A DNA stretch of 64,000 nt from the NCBI GenBank assembly GCA_026770575.1, contig MU657223.1:82011-146010 (forward strand). Reading direction: 5' to 3'. Within the stretch, counting starts at the first letter, position 1. The number at the start of each line of letters is the position of its first letter. The translations under genes were made by a program, and so were the position numbers. The notes beneath the pieces are model-generated. The model saw only the letters and a program-made list of their open reading frames with translations. It made no database searches and was not told the DNA's origin. This document shows, piece by piece, positions 33,400 to 45,668 of this stretch. Origin of the DNA: Pelagophyceae sp. CCMP2097. Its lineage: Eukaryota > Sar > Pelagophyceae.

Positions 33400-36300
33400 T
33401 CAAGCGCAGGTGCTGCAGGCCTGGGGGCATGCGTCGGACGAGAGGGCGCCCTCGGGGTCCTTCTTGGTGCAGCGTTTGTTGGGCTTTTGGGCAACCCAGT
33501 CGCACGGCTTCTTCGGCTGGCCGCCCTTGAACCACGTGGCCGAGTCGGCGCAGTCGCCCTTGCGGCTGATCTTGCTGCTGCCCTCGTTGCAAGATCCGCA
33601 AGTAGTGGCGCAGCCGTCCGTTGCCGCGACGCCCTCCGCGTCCTCTTTGTCGCAGCGCGTCACGTCCTTGGCAACCCAGTCGCACGATTTCTTCGGCTGG
33701 CCGCCCTTGAACCACGTCGCCGAGTCGGCGCAGGCGTCGTCGGTGTCCTCGTCGGTGCACGTGCCGCAGCAGCCGACCGTCGCCGCGATGCCCTCCGCGT
33801 CCGTCTTACTGCAGCGCTTCAGGTTCTCTGCGACCCAGCTGCACGGCTTCTTCGGCTGGCCACCCTTGAACCACGTCGCCGAGTCCGCGCAGCCGTCGTC
33901 GGTGCAGGTGCCGCAGGTCGCGGCGCAGCCGGTCATCGCCAAGACACCGTCCGCGTCCTCCCTGTTGCAGCGCCCAACGTCCTGGGCGACCCAGTCGCAC
34001 GGCTTCCTCTGGTTACCGCCCTTGAACCACGTCTCCGAGTCGGTGCATGCGGACGTCGTCTGGGGCGTCGGCGCGAGGGTCGGCGCGGCCGTCGGCGCGG
34101 CCGTCGTCTGGGGCGTCGGCGCGAGCGTCGGTGCGGCCGTCGGCGCGGCCGTCGGCGCGGCCGTCGGCGCGGCCGTCGGCGGGCCCCCCGGCGCGTACGT
34201 TGCGAAAAAGGTCGCCGTCTCGCGCGAGGAGAATTCGCCGCCCGAGGCGACGGCGTTGCCCGCGAAGACGACTTGGTAGAATCCGTCTCCGTCGACGCAG
34301 CAGATGCCGTCGTGGAACGAGTCTCGGATCGTAAATTCATATTCTAAGTTTTCGCAGACCAGAATCTCGTGCTCGAAGAGCGCGTTGCGCGCGGCCATGC
34401 CGTTTCCGTAGCTCGGCGACCGCGTCTCCGAATCGGTGAGGCAGCCCGTCGCGTCGACGGCGCGGAACGTCCAAGAAGTCTCCGCGGGGTAGTCGTCCGT
34501 GAAGACGCGAACCGTCACGGCCAAGTCGCACCGGCCGCAGCCGTACGCCGACGGCGCCTGCGTCGCCTAGCGAGGTTGTGACGCGGAGCCTCCAGGAGCC
34601 CCTCTCGAGCTGCGACCAGACGCGGGCGGCGACCGTCGGCTGCGTCGTCGTCGGCGACGTCGTCGGATGCGGCGACGCCGTCGGGGCCGCCGTCGGCGAC
34701 ATGAGCTTCATGCACTCGACGAACTGTCGAGCGTCGACGAGGCCCGCGCCGAGCTTGCCCGCGAATGGGGCGTCCGGAATATCGTTGACGCTCGAGAAGA
34801 GGCAGTCCAGCGTTTCGTTGCGCGTCTTGCCGATGCCGACGCCGAGGCCGAGCGCGAGGACGCCCGCGACGTGCGGGCACGCCATGCTCGTGCCGCTATA
34901 CGAGGCGTACGTGCCCTCGCCCGTGCGCACCGTCGACAAGACGTCGACGCCCGGCGCGGCAATGTCGACCCAATCCCCGTAGTTCGAGAAGGACGCGCGC
35001 TCGCTCGTGCGGTTCGTCGCCGCGACAGAGACGGCGCCGTCGTAAAAGGCGGGGTAGTAACTCTCTTCGCTGTCGCTGTTGCCAGCCGCGAAGACGACGA
35101 TCCCGCCCGCGGCGTTGGCGTAGTCGATGGCCGCGAGCGTGTCGCTGTTGAAGACGCCCGGGTTGTTCTGGCCCCAGGAGTTGGACGAGACGCGCGCGCC
35201 GTGGTCCGCGCCGTAGACGATGGCTTCGGCGAAGCCCGAAGTGGACGTCGCGCCAAAGACCTAGTCGTGCGACGATCATCGCCCGACGCGCCTCTCGCCT
35301 CTGATCCCGTTCAAGGCTCCGTCGCTCGCCGTCGATAAGTCCGGCGGTCCGGGTCGCCCAATCGTCTTCGCCGACGCGGCCTTTCGACGGTCGCGATCAT
35401 GAGCTTGGCGCCTAAGGCGCCCTTCTGGCCACCGGCGATGCCGGCGACACCTTTGCCGTTGTCTGTCGCCGCCGCGATGGTGCCCGCGGTGTGCTGCCCG
35501 TGCGAGCCGTCGCCCATGAGGTTTGTGCCCGACTCGTCGGCAAAGTTGTAGCCGTGGCAATCGTCGACGAAGCCGTTGTCGTCGTCGTCCAGCCCGTTGC
35601 CACAGATCTCGCCGGTGTTGGTCCAGAGCTCGTTCTCTGAGAAGTCGGGGTGGTCGATCTCGAGGCCCGTGTCGACGACCTGCACCACCACTTCCGGCGA
35701 GCCGGCGGTAATGTCCCAGGCCTCCTTGAGGTTGATGGCGTCGTAGTGCCACTGCAGCGACAGCAGCGGGTCGTCGGGCACGTAGCTCAGGCTCATGACG
35801 TATGACGGCTCCACAAGGTCGACGCCTGCGGGCCACTTCCGGCCGCCGCGCGCGACGCGGTCAATCGCCTCGCGCGTCGCCTCGGAGTTGTCGACGGTCG
35901 ATGCCGTCGCGTCACCGCAGATGACCTTGTACCATCGGTGCAAGCCGAACTCGATGTGCTTGGCCTCGTTCTTGCCGCTGTGGCGGAAAAGGCGATTCGG
36001 CAACCCGCAGCCCATCGCCTTTGACACTTCCACCGCCTACGATGTCCGTCGGGTCGTCGGCGGCTCTTCGACGGACTAACGACCGACGAAGCCGCAGCGG
36101 GCGACCGCACCTTGGCGCGGAGGGCGTCGCTCGGCGCGGCCCGCAGCTTGAAATGCGCAAACTCCGTCAGCATGCCCGCCGCGGCATGCGCCGCCATCTC
36201 GGCCGAGTCCTATAGCGATGCCGTCTCGAAGCACGAAGGGCGGCCTCTCACACGGACGAGGCGTCGCGACGCGGTCCGACAAGCAGTGGTGGCAGCACGG

Positions 36301-36466
36301 TGTACTTTTTTGCAACGCGCCCCGATGACGAACGACGTACCGGCAGCTTAGGATCGGCGAACCACGCCGCGTCGTATCCGGCGCCGCCCGGGAGCGCCGC
36401 CGCCGCGAATACCGCGGTCGACCAGCCAACGAAGATCCTCGGTGCAAGCATCACGAGCGTGGGCAT
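33400..36466 (-). CDS. secreted subtilisin-like serine protease with four cysteine-rich repeats (copy 1)
   Basis: Five exons (36341-36466, 36084-36209, 35389-36036, 34622-35260, 33400-34566) give 901 residues. The N-terminus (MPTLVMLAPRIFVGWSTAVF) is a signal peptide, so the product is probably secreted. The subtilase catalytic set is complete: VVDTGLEIDHPDF (Asp), SHGQHTAGT (His), VVFAAGNSD (oxyanion Asn) and SGTSMACPHVAG (Ser). After a Thr/Pro linker comes a beta-domain with DSFHDGICCVDGDGFYQVVF, then a second TAAPTAAP-type linker. Four roughly 50-residue ShK-like repeats follow, built on C(A/T)DSATWFKGGQPKKPCDWV with six Cys each. Such repeats often bind matrix or other proteins. The neighbour at 37.5 kb is a paralogue with the same exon structure. 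Confidence 0.93.
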
Positions 36467-36924
36467 CTTTGCCAATCACAACGCAGCGCGGTCGGCGACC
36501 GTTCCTTCCAGGCAGGTTCTGGTCACGGCGGCGCGTTCTGGGAGGAGCTAGGAGAGCGGAAATCTGCGGAGGATCCGAGCAGAATCCCGCGTAACAGAAA
36601 CTCGATCAAGGGTAGATTGCGGCAATATTCTGAGGAAATATTCAAGGTGTCAAATAAATTTTGGTTGGAAGCGTTAGTCAATTGAATTCAAAAATTACCG
36701 AGATCGTTGCGAAAAATAACTCTCTCAAACTCAAGTCCTCGTCAACTTACGCTGTATATTCGTAATATACTCACTTCAACTATCAAATATTGTTCATCCG
36801 CAAAGGAAATCTTCAAAATCCGACCAAAATTTTCTCATCTTCTTTTCGGATTTCGACATCAAAATCCGAGCCGCTCGGATTTTGATCATCTGCGCAGGGG
36901 TGTACTCTGTCGAGCGAGCTCGCT
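36467..36924. other. AT-rich spacer between duplicated blocks
   Basis: Bases 36560-36890 are much more AT-rich than the flanks and hold no supported gene. The spacer separates the first protease from the broken mL46 copy. Confidence 0.4.
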
Positions 36925-37290
36925 TCGCAGGCTTAGGGGGTACCTTCAAGCGGCCGACGGCGAGGCGCGGCAGTCGTCCGCAAAGCCGCAGTGGTCGCTC
37001 CGAGTCCGCCCGCGGTGCTGCGGCGCGCAGGCGCAGGTGCCACGCGCCTGCGCCTCGAGCGCGTCCTCGCGCCTTGAGCGCGACGAAGAAGCGCTTCCGC
37101 TCTTGTGCGAGAAGTCGCTCCCGAGCCGGGCGAACCTTCTCCTTGGGTGGTCGCCACTTCTGCTTCTTGCCGTTCAGCCGGCGACAGGCGGCCGGCCAGA
37201 ACCGCCACCGAGCACAGCGTGCCCGGCGCGAGAGCGGTTCGGAGCGCCACGCAGCTCCTCGCCGACGACTTTCGGGGATCCGCGGGACCC
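36925..37290 (-). pseudogene. broken duplicate of mL46 exon 1 and intron 1
   Basis: This segment parallels 32764-33110 over its length: the Arg/Lys-rich exon corresponding to KKQKWRPPKEK and LAQERKRFF, followed by intron-like sequence. The start codon corresponds to ACG instead of ATG. About 20 bp covering the region after SPAERR are missing, and further indels shift the frame. No other mL46 exons follow. It marks the edge of the block duplication that also produced the second protease. Confidence 0.8.
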
Positions 37291-37502
37291 GCAGGGCTGC
37301 GGCTCTATGGGCGGGCTGCCGCGATGCGCGTGCCCCCCCAAGGTCGCAGGTCGAGGATTGCCCGGAGCGCTCCGTGCGTTTCGTAGAATGCATCTCTTAA
37401 AACGCATTAAACGGTGCGCACTCTGCAGGCGCGGGCGCCGCAGGCCCCGAGGCCGGGGGCAGTCGTCGCTCGCGAGGACGCTCTTCGGGTCCTTGCTGGC
37501 GC

Positions 37503-37538
37503 GCAGCTGTCCGTGTTAAAGCAGCTGTCCGTGTTAAA
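37503..37538. repeat. 18-bp tandem repeat at the stop codon of protease copy 2
   Basis: The unit GCAGCTGTCCGTGTTAAA occurs twice head to tail. On the minus strand the second copy contains the TAA that ends the upstream gene. Confidence 0.85.
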
Positions 37539-40500
37539 TGCACGTGCTGCAGGCCTGCGGGCAGGCCTGGGTCGCGGCGACGCCCTCGTTGTCCTCCTTG
37601 GAGCAGCGCTTGTCGGGGCTTTGGGCGGCCCACTCGCACGGCTTCTTCGGCTGGCCGCTCTTGAGCCACGACGTCGAGTCGAAGCAGTCGTCAACGATGC
37701 CGTTTTGGCCCGTGCCGTCGGTGCAGGTGCCGCACGACGCGGCGCACGCGGTCGTCGCAAAGACGTCGAACGGGTCCCTCTTGGAGCAGCGTACGTCGAT
37801 ATTTTGGGCGACCCAGTCGCACGACTTCTTCAGTTGACCGCTCTTGAACCACGTCGCCGAGTCGACGCAGTCATCGCTCTTGTCGGTGTCCTTGGGCTCG
37901 TCGGTGCCCTCGCCGGCGCCGGCGCAAGTGCCGCACGTAACGGGGCAGCCGACGGTCCCCGCGACGCCCTCCGCGTCCTCTGTCTCGCATCGCGTTATGT
38001 CCAGGGCGACCCAGTCGCACGACTTCTTCGGTTGGCCGTCCTTGAACCACGTTGCTGAGTCGACGCAGTCATCGCCCTCGCCGGTGCCCTCGTCGGTGCC
38101 CTCAGGCTCGTCGGGGCCCTCGCCGGCGCCGACGCAAGTGCCGCACGTCGCGGGGCAGCCGACGGTCCCCACGACGCCGTTATCGTCCGATTTACTGCAG
38201 CGCGAAATGTCCAGGGCGAGCCACTCGCACGGCTTCTTCGGCTGGCCGCCCTTGAACCACGTCGCCGAGTCGACGCAGGTGTCATCGCCAGCCTTGCCGT
38301 CATCGTCGACCTCTTCGACGTCGACGCACACGCCGCACGTCGCGGGGCAGCCCTCGGACGCCACGACGCCGATCTCGTCCGTTTTACTGCAGCGCGAAAT
38401 TTGCAGGCCGATCCAGCCGCACGGCTTGTGCGGTTGCCCGCTCTTGAACCACGTCGCCGAATCGACGCACGCAACCTTGGCCGTCGGCGAGGGTGCGGGC
38501 TTGGCCGTCGGCATGGCCGTCGGCGTGGCCGTCGGCTCGACCGGCGGTTCGCCGCCAACCGGCGATAGCACGAACTTGGCTGTCGGCTTGGCCGTCGGCT
38601 TGGCCGTCGGTTCGGCCGTAGGCGCGGCCGTAGGCGTAACCGTCGGCGTGGCTGTCGGCGTAACCGTCGGCGTGGCTGTCGGCTTGACCGTCGTGCCGCT
38701 CAACGTATCGTCGTTCGGCAAGGCCTCGGGCTTGGCCGTCGGCTCGGCCGTGGGCTTGGCCGTGGGCTTGGCCGTCGGCGAGGGCGCGGGCTTGGCCGTC
38801 GGCGCGGGCGCCGGCTCAGCCGTCGGCGAGGGCGTGGGCTTGGCCGTCGGCGCGGCTGTCGGCTTGAGCGTGGGGCTGGCCGTCGGCTCGGGCGTCGGCT
38901 CGGGCGTCGGCTCAGCCGTCGGCTTGAGCGTGGGGCCGGCTGTCGGCGAGGGCGTCGGCTTGAGCGTGGGACCGGCCGTCGGATTTGGCGTCGGCGGGAG
39001 CGTCGGCTGGGGCGTTGGCTTGGGCGTGGGACCGGCCGTCGGATTTGGCGTCGGCGGGAGCGTCGGCTGGGGCGTCGGCTTGGGCGTCGGCGTTGGAGTC
39101 GGGTCGGGGGTCGGCTCCGTGGCGAAGAAGCGCACCGTGAGCTCGGATCCGAATTTGCCGCCCGTGGCGATGACCTTGCCCCGAAAGGAGATGGTGTACG
39201 AACCTTCGCCCTCGCGGCAGCAGACGCCGTCGCCGAACGCGTCAGCGATGGTGAACTCGTACTGGAGGCCCGCGCAGACGAGGATCTCAGTCTCGTGGAA
39301 CTGGTTAGGGACCTCGTAGGGCGGGGAAGACGTCTCAGAGTCCATTTTGCACTCGCTCACGTCTTCGGCGGCGCGGAACGTCCAAGAAGTCTCCGTCGGG
39401 AAGTCATCGGTGAGGATGCGGATCTCCACGGGCAAGTCGCACCGTCCGCAGCCGAAAGCAGTAGGCGCGTGCGTCGCCTAGCGGGGCCCTCACCGGGAAA
39501 CCCAACGCCAACAAGGCCCTCACCAAATCGCCAACAAGCCTCCCCGGGAAACCCAAAGGGCTGCGACGTCACATTCCGACGCGGGCACACACCGTCGGCT
39601 GCGACGACGTCGGGAGCAGCGTCGGCCGCGGCGAAATCGTCGGCAGCGGCGTCGGCGCGTCCAGCGCCATGCACTCGACGAACTGCTTCGCGTCGATCAG
39701 CCCCCCGCCGAGCTTGCCGACGAACCTTGGCGCGTTCATGCCCGTGAGGTCGTTGACGCTCGAGAAGAGGCAGTCCAAAGTCTCGTTGCGTGTCTTCTCG
39801 AAACCAACGGCCAGGCCGAGCGCGATCACGCCCGCGACGTGCGGGCACGCCATGCTCGTGCCGCTGAACGCGCGGTAGGTGCCTTCGTTCGTGCGCACCG
39901 TCGAGACGACGTCGACGCCCGGTGCGGAAACGTCGATCCACGTCCCGAAGTTCGAAAACGACGCCCGCTGGCCCGTTATGTTCGTCGCCGCGACGGCGAT
40001 GGTGCCGTCGTAAAACGCCGGGTAGAACGGCTCCTCGCTCTTGTCGTTGCCCGCGGCGAAGACAACGATCTCGCCCGCGGCGTTGGCGTAGTCGATGGCG
40101 TCGAGGACGTCCGTGTCGAAGACGCCCGACTGCCGCTGCCCCCAGGAGTTGGACGAGACGCGCGCGCCGTGGTCCGCACCGTAGACAATGGACTCGGCGA
40201 AGCCCGAAGTGGACGTCGTGCCAAAGACCTAGCGCAACAACGTCAGTCCTCGACGGCACGCACTCTGGCATCACATGTTTAAGTCAACGACGGCGCTCAG
40301 CGTCGTTCCCCGGCGTTTTCGAGCCTCTGGGGGAGCGGAACTCTGTCTTCGCCGTCCATGCGACGGTCCGGGTCGCCCAACCGTCTTCGCCGACGCGGCC
40401 TTTCGACGGTCGCGATCATGAGCCTGGCGCCTAAGGCGCCCTTCTGGCCACCGGCGATGCCGGCGACACCTTTGCCGTTGTCCGTCGCCGCCGCGATGGT

Positions 40501-41500
40501 GCCCGCGGTGTGCTGCCCGTGCGAGCCTTCGCCCATGAGGTTCGTGCCCGACTCGTCGGCGAAGTTGTAGCCGTAGCAATCGTCGACGAAGCCGTTGTTG
40601 TCGTCGTCCAGTCCGTTGCCACAGATCTCGCCGGTGTTTCTCCAGAGCGCCTCCTCCGAGAACTCGGGGTGGTCGATCTCGAGGCCTGAGTCGACGATCT
40701 GCACCACCACTTCCGGCGAGCCGGCGGTAATGTCCCAGGCCTCCTTGAGGTTGATGGCGTCGTAGTGCCACTGCAACGGCAGCAGCGGGTCGTTGGTCTC
40801 GTAGCTCAGGCTCATGCCGTACGACGGCTGCACGATGTCGACGCCTGCAGGCCACTTCCGGCCACCACGCGCGACGCGGTCAATCGACTCGCGCGTCGCC
40901 TCGGAGTTGTCGACGGGCGACGCCGTCGCGTCGCCGCAGATGACCTTGTACCATAAGTGCAAGCCGAACGCGACGTGCTTGGCCTCGTGCTTGCCGCTGT
41001 AGCGGAAGACGCGCCTCGGTAAGCTGCAGCCCATCGCCTTTGACACTTCCACCGCCTACGACGTCTGTCGGGTCGTCGGCGGCTCTTCGGCGGACAAGCG
41101 AGCGCCGAACGAAGCCGCAGCGGGTGACCGCACCTTGGCGTTGAGGGAGTCGGTCGGCGCGTCCCGCAGCTTGAAATGCGCAAACTCCGTCAGCATGCCC
41201 GCCGCGGCGTGCGCCGCCATCTCGGCCGAGTCCTATTAGCGATGCCGTCTCGAAGCGCGAAGGGCCGCCTCGCACTCGGACGAGCCGTCGCGACGCGGTT
41301 TGAAACGGCCGCGACGGTAGGCGGCGCGGTGCAAATTTTTCTGTCTCTTCACGGATTTCCGAAGATGGACGACGCACCGGGAGCATGGGGTCTTTGAAGT
41401 ACCAGGCCGCGTCGTACCCCGCGCCGTCGCCGTCGTCGGAGAGTGCCACGGCCGCGAGGACGACGATGGACCAGATGGAGCGCATCCCCCGTGCCGCCAT
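37534..41500 (-). CDS. secreted subtilisin-like serine protease with five cysteine-rich repeats (copy 2)
   Basis: This is a paralogue of the gene at 33400-36466, with the same five-exon layout: 41378-41500, about 41104-41232, 40408-41055, 39581-40228 and 37534-39477. Exon 3 has exactly the same length (648 bp) in both copies. MRSIWSIVVLAAVALS forms the signal peptide. Catalytic motifs are IVDSGLEIDHPEF, SHGQHTAGT, VVFAAGNDK and SGTSMACPHVAG. The linker after the beta-domain is greatly expanded into a Pro-Thr repeat tract (about 38.5-39.1 kb). There are five CVDSATWFK(G/S)GQ repeats against four in copy 1. The donor of intron 2 differs from copy 1: the aligned GT is gone, and a weak GC donor (GGC|GCTCGC) would be needed. 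Expression should be confirmed. Confidence 0.9.
38490..39110. repeat. Pro-Thr-coding minisatellite in protease copy 2
   Basis: On the plus strand this is a run of degenerate GGCCGTCGGC(T/G)(T/C)G-type 12-mers. On the minus strand it codes PTAKPTA/PTPxPT repeats. An exact unit of some 60 bp occurs at about 38,963 and 39,023 (protein PTPKPTPQPTLPPTPNPTAG). Copy 1 has a much shorter equivalent near 34,060-34,190. Confidence 0.85.
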
Positions 41501-42581
41501 CCCGCCGCCCGTGACGCGTACCGCGCGCGGACGCGAGGCACGTACCCCAAAAGGCCCGTCGGCGGTGCCGCTCCCCGGGCCGACGAGCGACCCGCGTGTC
41601 TAGAAAATTTACGACCCTCGCCGTAACTGCTTTATTTGACCACGTTTGCAAGCGAGATTTCGTCGCAAATTTATCATCAAGTTTTAGATTTAAAATACAA
41701 AGAGTTGTAACTTGCGAACCTCCAAATAATCGGAGCAAAATACAAAAACTATTTGTATTACAATGCAAATCGAGAGAGATTGAAATATTTGGGGTAATGT
41801 AATGTAATGTAATAAAAATCACAGGGTTTCTCACTCATCGTTGTTTCGGCCCTCTCTCATCGAAACTCCTGGCTCGAGCCCTCGGCGCGAGTCACGATCC
41901 CTCCCTGATGGAATATAAATCATTCTCATGACTTGTTCCACCGATATTGTATGGAAAATACTGAGACTTTACCCGGTACAATCGGTTGGTTTTTGGACAT
42001 TTGCGCCCTGCCCGTTTTGCTGCGCTCCTCCGCGCGACGTCGGCTTCGAGATCCGATTGCACGTCTCCAAAATACCGGGGCCAGGTGGCAGCTGTTGCTT
42101 GCGCCGGGTGGGCATGCAAGTTTGCACCCGGTAAACCCGGCAGGCTTTCCAAAGTCAGTAGACAGTTTTCACTTTATTTAACTTAATCAGAACTCGTTCA
42201 GAAAATGACAAATACACCGTTCAGAACAGTTCTGAACCTGTTACAATTTGTACTAGGCTATGAATGTGCACAACCGGCCGAGGCGCTCGGCCTTGTCGTC
42301 ATGCAGCTCAAACCCGCCGAAACGGTCCTCACACTCCTTAGCGGCGAACAACGCCCCTTCACCGTCGCCGCACCATACGTCCATCGGAAAGAGCGAGACG
42401 CTCCTCGCGAGAGATCGGCGTTTTGTGTTGCGAGGTCTGTCGAAAATGTTTTCGCATCCAAATCCTAAGATTTCGAAAAGATCCTGTGAACTCTGATTAA
42501 ATTAAGTCCAAAATATATGTGTTAAGCTGCCGGTGACTCTGGAAGTTTCGGTTGGGCCGGTTGGCGCGCGCGACATCGAGA
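41501..42581. other. AT-rich intergenic region
   Basis: Contains the simple repeat TGTAATGTAATGTAAT near 41795 and AT-rich DNA. No ORF has a recognised family. The region flanks the divergent protease 2 (-) and coiled-coil gene (+). Confidence 0.4.
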
Positions 42582-44187
42582 ATGGGGCGCGCGACGCCGG
42601 CTGCGCGGCCGGCGCTGGCGGTGGAGATCTTCGGGCCCGACGGCGCGGCGGCGCGTCTCCCGGCGCGGCGCGGCGGCCGCGACGCCGACGGCGACGCCGG
42701 GGCGGACGCGCGCCGGGCGGCGGACCTCGAGCGCGCGGTGCGGCGGCTCCGCCGCGAAGGCCGCGCGCTCGACGCGCAGACCGCGGCGCACCTCGCCGCT
42801 CATGACGAGACGCGCACGCAGACTCGCGCGCTCTCGCTCCACGTGCGGCCCTCGCCGCCGGACGCAAAAAGGCCCGCGGAGCGCATCTATAGGTGCGCGC
42901 CGAGCTCGAGGCCACGTCGAGGAAGCCCATGGCGCGGCGCGTCGACGTCGATGGCTTCGAGAGCAGTGACGCGCGCGCGGCGGCGTCGGACGGAAGACCC
43001 GGACACGTCGCAAGACCCCTCGCTGCGGTCCCTCGGGCCCTCGTCCGCGGGCCTTGGAGGCCCCGCGCAGAGCCCGCGTTGCAGGTGCGTGCTGCGGAGC
43101 CAGGTGGCCGTGCTGCGCAAGGCGCTGCCACTGCACGAGGCCGCGCCGTTGACTGGCAAACTGGCGCTGCGACGGGGCGCGGAGCCGCGAGCGGAACCGC
43201 AGAGGCGACCGCCGCTGCTCGTCGACGTGCATCGAGGGGGTGGAGCGTGCGCTGTATACGGCCGTCGCTAGGCTCGAGGCTGCGTGCGCCGCCGGCGACA
43301 CGCGGGTGGCGACGACGCGTGACCGCCTCGCGCGCGCGCGCGCCAAGCTCGCGGCCGTGCCGGCGCTCTTCAGCCGCGGGCCCGCCGACGTGGCGGCGCT
43401 GCGCCGCGCCGCCGACGCGGCTCGGACGCAAATCGAGCGGACGCACGTCGAGCGGTCCGCGCGCGTGACGCGTTACGTCGCAGACGTCGAGCACGACGTC
43501 CGCCGCCGCAAGGCCGCCGTCGCCGAGCACGCCGTCGAACGCGCGGCGGTGCGTCGAGCGCCGACAGCCAAAGGCTGTGCGGCGGTTGCGCACGCCGGCC
43601 CCCGTAGGCCGACGCCGAGGCGCGGAGGTGGCGGTCGCAGCTACTCGCCTCGCGCGCCCGCCTCGAGCCGCTGCGGCGGCGCTGCGCCGTCCTCCGAGAG
43701 GTCCGTCGCGAACGTCAACGGGACTTTTGGAGCGATTGACTTCTCGCCTAGGAGCTCTTGGACTTCATCGAGGCGTCCGACGGCGGCGCGTCCGCCGTCG
43801 CCGGGGCGCTGTTCCTGCACCCACGCATGGCGCGCGCGACGGCGGCTGCGGCGGTCCGCGTTGCGTTTGGACCCGATGAAGCGCTCCCACCTCTGCCCGC
43901 GTGGTCCCGCGGGCGGCGCGAGAGCGACGCGAGCGACTCGAGCGGCGACGAGAGCGTCGCCGCGAGCGACGACGACGTGACGCCGCGGCCCGCCGCCCCC
44001 GCGCCCGCCGACGTACGTCCCCAAAGACGCGCGCTTCATGCCGAGTTGCACGCGAGACGCGTAGGAGGCGAACGACGTCATCGACATTGCGCAGTTCACG
44101 CGCATGGTCGAAGACGCCGCCCAGCGCGGGGGCCGCGTCGCCGAGGACGCCGCGCCGTCGCCGAGGAGCGGCTGGGACGCTCGATGA
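42582..44187 (+). CDS. coiled-coil protein of unknown function, multi-exon
   Basis: I do not recognise the family. The first exon (from 42582) runs into a heptad-rich segment (AADLERAVRRLRREGRALDA). Later exons near 43220-43550 (VERALYTAVARLEAACAAGD, HVERSARVTRYVADVEHDV), 43607-43704 (ADAEARRWRSQLLASRARLE), 43752-44012 and 44068-44187 continue as helical, then acidic Ser/Asp-rich sequence (ESDASDSSGDESVAASDDD). The last three junctions use GTGCGT/GTCCGT/GTACGT donors and TAG acceptors in phase 0, and the reading ends at TGA (44187). Exons between 42,900 and 43,220 are uncertain. A structural or tethering role is only a guess. Confidence 0.5.
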
Positions 44188-44295
44188 TACGTAACTTCCC
44201 ACCGCCGTTCGACTCTGCTCGCATCGACGGGCCTCGGGAGGGGCGTCGGTCGTTAGACGCAAAATCACGGCGGTGCGGGCGGCTGCCGCGGGGCT

Positions 44296-45668
44296 TTAGA
44301 CTTTGAAGCCGCTGATGAGAAGGGCGTCGTCGTACAGGTGCGGGATAGCGTTTTGCGAGATGAAGCTCACCTCGCCGCCCACGTCCACGTCCAAGACGGT
44401 CAGCGCCGTGTTGTAGTGCCTACCGAACCCTATCACTCGACCCAGTCGCCGCTGGGCGGCTCAGACGCACTTCCAGCGCGCAAAGTGGCCCGTCGTGCCG
44501 GGCTGGAGGAAGGCGTCGAGCAGGGCGCAGATAAAATCGTAGTGGACCTACCCTTCCGGCATGGCGCACGTACGAGGCCCGCAATCACCGTCATCGAGCC
44601 TCGCTGGTTGCTCTGCCATCCCCTGGCGGTCCAGGATGGCGCGGGTTCGCGCGACGAGCAGGATGCTCTCATCGCCCTCGAGTAGCGCCGCCTTGTCCTT
44701 GAGCGCCTACGGACGCGCGTTTTGGCGTTGGTCGCCGGCCGTCTGCGGGGGACTCGCCGTGGCGACTTCTTTTGCGCGGTCGCGGCACTCGTCGTCCGTC
44801 TCCTTGGCGCCGCTTCGGGCCGTGTACCAGCCTTTGTCCGTGACGGCGGCGGGCAACACGTAATTCGGGTGCGCCGCGGCCATCTCGTTTCGCGTCAAAC
44901 CACCGAGCGCAGAGAACTCAGTGTAGTTCGCCTAATTGCGAGCGATACGCGCATGCGACGCACACCACAATACGCACGTCCGCGTCGTAGATGCCGCCGG
45001 CCTCGAAGAGCCGTAGGTGCACGCGCGGCGCCATGCCCAGCGCCTCGGCGGCCCTGCGAGGCGAACGTCCGGAGGCATCGTGCGCCCGCCGAAAGGCACT
45101 GCGGGCCTCGTCACGTCGGAAAAGAAGGACTCACGGGGCCATGGTCAGCAACGTGCGCCTCACGGGCGAGACCCAGAGTTCGTTGAGCGGGTGGATGCCG
45201 AGATGCGCCGACTTGTCCCTGTCGGCGACGAAGCGGCCCAGCGCCGCCGCCTGCAAGTAGCCGCGCGGGCCTGCGTCCGGCGCCACGCGTCGACGACGCT
45301 GCAGGGTGGCTCGATGCTCTTTGCAGGCTCGGCGTGCAGGTCAGCGCTTGCAGGCCACTTACTGAGGTCTGGATCGGCCGTGCGGTGCGCTCGGTAGTCC
45401 TCCTCGCTAATCGCCTCGTGCACGTTGTTCATGCTCTCGCCGTGCCGAACAAGCGTCACCTACCCTCCAACGTCGTCTCGGGCGGCCCTCGGCGGACCCG
45501 AGGACCCTTGGGACAGAAAATCGAATCTTCCGAGAAACGCACGCGGAGGCGCGTCTTGCGCCCCCAAGACGAGCTCGGGTGGGCCGCGCAGTCCGCCTGG
45601 TCGGCCGGGCCATTCGAGAAGGCTGGGCCGACCATGATCACCAAGAGCAAGAGGTGCCGACAGACCAT
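44296..45668 (-). CDS. histidine phosphatase (phosphoglycerate-mutase-like) with signal peptide
   Basis: This superfamily uses a phospho-His intermediate to remove or transfer phosphate. The nine-exon model (45498-45668, 45363-45459, 45135-45270, 44978-45053, 44767-44931, about 44660-44706, 44574-44622, 44471-44547, 44296-44419) gives 313 residues. MVCRHLLLLVIMVGPAFS is a signal peptide, so secretion or endomembrane location is likely. The catalytic RHG is in VTLVRHGESMNN. TADPDLSPRGYLQAAALGRF matches the 'D..L...G..QA' strand-helix, VSPVRRTLLTM carries the second catalytic Arg, and VHYDFICALLDAF holds the second His. Exon 6-7 joining is the weakest point and would again need a GC donor. The substrate cannot be told from sequence. 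Confidence 0.83.

Noticed and set aside
37844..39319. 491-residue plus-strand ORF rich in AVG repeats opposite protease 2
   Set aside because: Antisense of the Pro-Thr linker and cysteine repeats; the minus-strand frame has the protease domains and splice continuity.
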